Origin: Betaproteobacteria bacterium
Lineage (GTDB): Bacteria > Pseudomonadota > Gammaproteobacteria > Burkholderiales > SG8-41
Reading direction: 5' to 3'
Assembly (NCBI GenBank): GCA_021732805.1
Contig: JAKFUJ010000379.1
Location: 1-6,575 of the forward strand
DNA length: 6,575 nt
The notes beneath the pieces were generated by a model, which was not told where the DNA came from, did no database searches, and saw only the letters and a program-made list of their open reading frames with translations. The number at the start of each line of letters is the position of its first letter. Within the stretch, counting starts at the first letter, position 1. The translations under genes were made by a program, and so were the position numbers. Shown in pieces: positions 5,520 to 6,575 of the stretch.

Positions 5520-5739
5520 GACGCTTGAACAGTTCGGAATTGCGGCGGATCACATCCCGGGCACTGGCCGCGGCATCACTGGCAGCAATCGTCTGGCGCA
5601 ACGGCGTGAGAACCACCGCTCCGCCCTCATGCACAGTGACATTGACCTGATCGCCAACTTTGAGACCGGTCAGTTCACACAACGCGGTATCGAGGATCAA
5701 CCCCTGTGAATTGCCGACTTTAGTGATGGTTTTGAGCAT
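5512..5739 (-). CDS. AbrB/MazE/SpoVT-type antitoxin, partner of Doc
   Basis: This is a 75-aa antitoxin. Residues 1 to about 48 form a swapped-hairpin AbrB DNA-binding domain (MLKTITKVGNSQGLILD, then LTGLKVGDQVNVTVHEGGAVVLTP). The C-terminal tail to residue 75, with RDVIRRNSELFKRLA, is probably the disordered-to-helical segment that neutralises the toxin. The ATG at 5739 is chosen because AAAGG lies 7 nt upstream and the domain begins there; a TTG at 5760 would add seven residues with no support. The stop overlaps the doc start by 8 nt, the usual antitoxin-first operon. By analogy with type II modules, the AbrB dimer, alone or with Doc, should repress the promoter just upstream. The classical P1 partner of Doc is Phd, so this is an alternative antitoxin fold on a Doc toxin, a combination also known from other chromosomes. 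Confidence 0.9.
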   Translation of the reverse strand: MLKTITKVGNSQGLILDTALCELTGLKVGDQVNVTVHEGGAVVLTPLRQTIAASDAAASARDVIRRNSELFKRLA

Positions 5740-5858
5740 GGCGCAGCCTTTATAAAACAATGTTTAACCATAGGCTACGCCAGTATGCCAAGCAAGGCAA
5801 TATCAACTAACTCATTGTTTTTAATATTTATTTAAATCATTGCGGCCCGATGTTCCGC
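5740..5858 (-). promoter_or_regulatory. Upstream region of the toxin-antitoxin operon
   Basis: The region between the antitoxin start and the hairpin array should hold the operon promoter and operator. AAAGG (5747-5751) is the antitoxin ribosome binding site. On the minus strand TTGCTT and TATGGT, 17 nt apart, just upstream of the start could be a weak promoter. ACAATG and CATTGT occur in opposite orientation about 50 bp apart and could be half-sites. The part around 5813-5840 is strongly AT-rich (TTTTTAATATTTATTTAAAT), unlike the surrounding GC-rich DNA. None of these motifs is conclusive. Confidence 0.4.
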
Positions 5859-5911
5859 CTTAAAGCGACAGATTGCAATCGCTTTAAGATCACGGTTTGT
5901 GATCTTAAAGC
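5859..5911. repeat. Three-armed hairpin array with mutually exclusive stems
   Basis: Arm A, CTTAAAGCGA (5859-5868), pairs perfectly over 10 bp with the first part of arm B, TCGCTTTAAG (5879-5888). Arm B also pairs over 13 bp, GCTTTAAGATCAC (5881-5893) with arm C, GTGATCTTAAAGC (5899-5911), around a 5-nt loop. A:B and B:C cannot form together. The A-B spacer also carries the 10-bp palindrome GATTGCAATC (5871-5880), which shares two bases with arm B. There is no T-run on either side. The array lies after the GST gene and before the toxin-antitoxin operon, all on the minus strand. It could be an operator cluster, an RNA switch or a REP-like repeat. Confidence 0.7.
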
Positions 5912-5933
5912 TGCGCACTCCTTCGACTGGATC

Positions 5934-5947
5934 GAATTTACAAATTC
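5934..5947. repeat. Short AT-rich palindrome
   Basis: GAATTT (5934-5939) and AAATTC (5942-5947) flank an AC centre. It lies 53 bp downstream of the GST stop codon. It may be a protein-binding site or chance. Confidence 0.35.
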
Positions 5948-5999
5948 AGAAATGCATTAACTTGGAAGCGCCGTTTCATTTTCTGCGCCGCGTTCCTGG

Positions 6000-6575
6000 C
6001 TAGACTTTCGGCACCGCCATGCCGCGCTGCACCGCCGGACGCCTGGAAAGTTTGTCGTACCAGCGTTTGACGCCGGGAAAGTCGTTGAGATCAACCTTGT
6101 GCCATTCGTGGCGTGCGATCCACGGATAGGTCGCCATGTCGGCGATGGTGTATTCGCCGGCCAGCCATTCGTGGCCAACGAGGTGTTTGTCGAGCACGCC
6201 GTACAGGCGCCGTGTTTCATTGACATAACGCTCGATGCCGTACGGCACCGGCTCTTTCGCTGCGCGCAGGAAGTGGTGGGCCTGGCCGAACATCGGGCCG
6301 ACACCGCCCATCTGGAACATCAGCCACTGCAATGCATCGTAACGGCCGCGCACCGCCTGGGGCAGAAACTTGCCGGTTTTGCCGGCGAGATAGATCAGGA
6401 TGGCTCCGGACTCCATCAGCGAAATCGGTTTGCCGTCGGGACCGTCGGGATCGACGATCGCCGGGATTTTGCTGTTGGGATTGATGGCAACGAATTCGGG
6501 TTTGAACTGATCACCCTGGCCGATGTTGATCGCGTGCGTGGTGTACGGCAGGCCGCACTCCTCGAGCATGATGGA
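6000..6575 (-). CDS. YfcG-like glutathione S-transferase (N-terminus off the window)
   Basis: This thioredoxin-fold GST resembles E. coli YfcG/YghU (Nu class), which use glutathione for disulfide-bond reduction and peroxide reduction. About 191 residues are present. The frame stays open through the right edge (codons for Ser-Ile precede the first visible Met), so that Met at 6569 is internal. About 15-20 residues, including the N-terminal Thr/Asn active-site region of YfcG, lie outside. Visible features: NPNSKIPAIVD with the cis-proline of the glutathione site, SLMESGAILIYLAGKTGKFLP (the Glu-Ser pair binds the glutathione gamma-glutamyl group), QMGGVGPMFGQAHHF, the C-terminal helical domain with ERYVNETRRLYGVLDKHL, and the N-cap motif EYTIADMATYPW. 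The C-terminus ends normally with a TAG stop. A 260-bp gap separates it from the antitoxin gene downstream on the same strand. Confidence 0.93.
   Translation of the reverse strand, partial: SIMLEECGLPYTTHAINIGQGDQFKPEFVAINPNSKIPAIVDPDGPDGKPISLMESGAILIYLAGKTGKFLPQAVRGRYDALQWLMFQMGGVGPMFGQAHHFLRAAKEPVPYGIERYVNETRRLYGVLDKHLVGHEWLAGEYTIADMATYPWIARHEWHKVDLNDFPGVKRWYDKLSRRPAVQRGMAVPKV

Noticed and set aside
5740..5760. N-terminal extension of the antitoxin to a TTG at 5760
   Set aside because: It would cover the ribosome binding site AAAGG of the ATG at 5739 and add seven residues outside the AbrB domain.
5859..5911. CRISPR-like repeats or an intrinsic terminator
   Set aside because: The repeats are inverted arms with short, unequal spacers rather than regular direct repeats with unique spacers, and there is no T-tract on either strand.
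6567..6569. ATG at 6569 as the start of the glutathione S-transferase
   Set aside because: The frame remains open to the window edge, and the family has about 15-20 more residues with the first strand and active site before this Met.

Overview
The window is about 6.6 kb of GC-rich, densely coded proteobacterial DNA. It probably comes from a betaproteobacterium. That is inferred from an orphan Bug/TctC-type periplasmic binding protein, a bacterial pteridine reductase next to ttcA, and a MidA-like methyltransferase divergent from the reductase. No 16S or other phylogenetic marker is present, so the lineage is not proven.

Layout from left to right: (1) a 129-bp AT-richer leader, then a Bug/TctC solute-binding protein (+, 130-1125) without its membrane partners. 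(2) Convergent to it, ttcA (-, 1164-2048), a tRNA 2-thiocytidine synthetase with its PP-loop and both CxxC pairs. (3) Upstream of ttcA, a 145-bp repeat (2063-2207) built as a long imperfect palindrome with GC-rich internal hairpins. (4) A pteridine-reductase-type SDR (-, 2236-2985) with the Asp-Tyr-Lys active-site pattern. (5) Divergent from it, a MidA/NDUFAF7-family methyltransferase (+, 3050-4210) that starts at a GTG. (6) A composite palindromic repeat (4259-4349) directly before an exported diheme cytochrome c (+, GTG 4367-5047) with two tandem copies of one haem module. (7) Convergent to the cytochrome, a two-gene toxin-antitoxin module on the minus strand: AbrB/MazE-type antitoxin (5739-5512) and Doc/Fic toxin (5519-5106), overlapping by 8 nt. 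(8) A 260-bp gene-free stretch with a three-armed, mutually exclusive hairpin array (5859-5911). (9) A YfcG-like glutathione S-transferase (-, 6575-6000) cut by the right edge of the window.

Functionally the left half is housekeeping: tRNA thiolation, pterin/folate reduction and a methyltransferase related to a complex I assembly factor. The right half is more accessory: an uncharacterised periplasmic cytochrome, a toxin-antitoxin pair and a redox enzyme. I see no clearly new multi-gene system. The least explained items are the three small repeat elements between genes, the duplicated-module cytochrome, and the RNA structures around the AbrB-Doc module. I see no rRNA, tRNA, CRISPR array, transposase or integrase.
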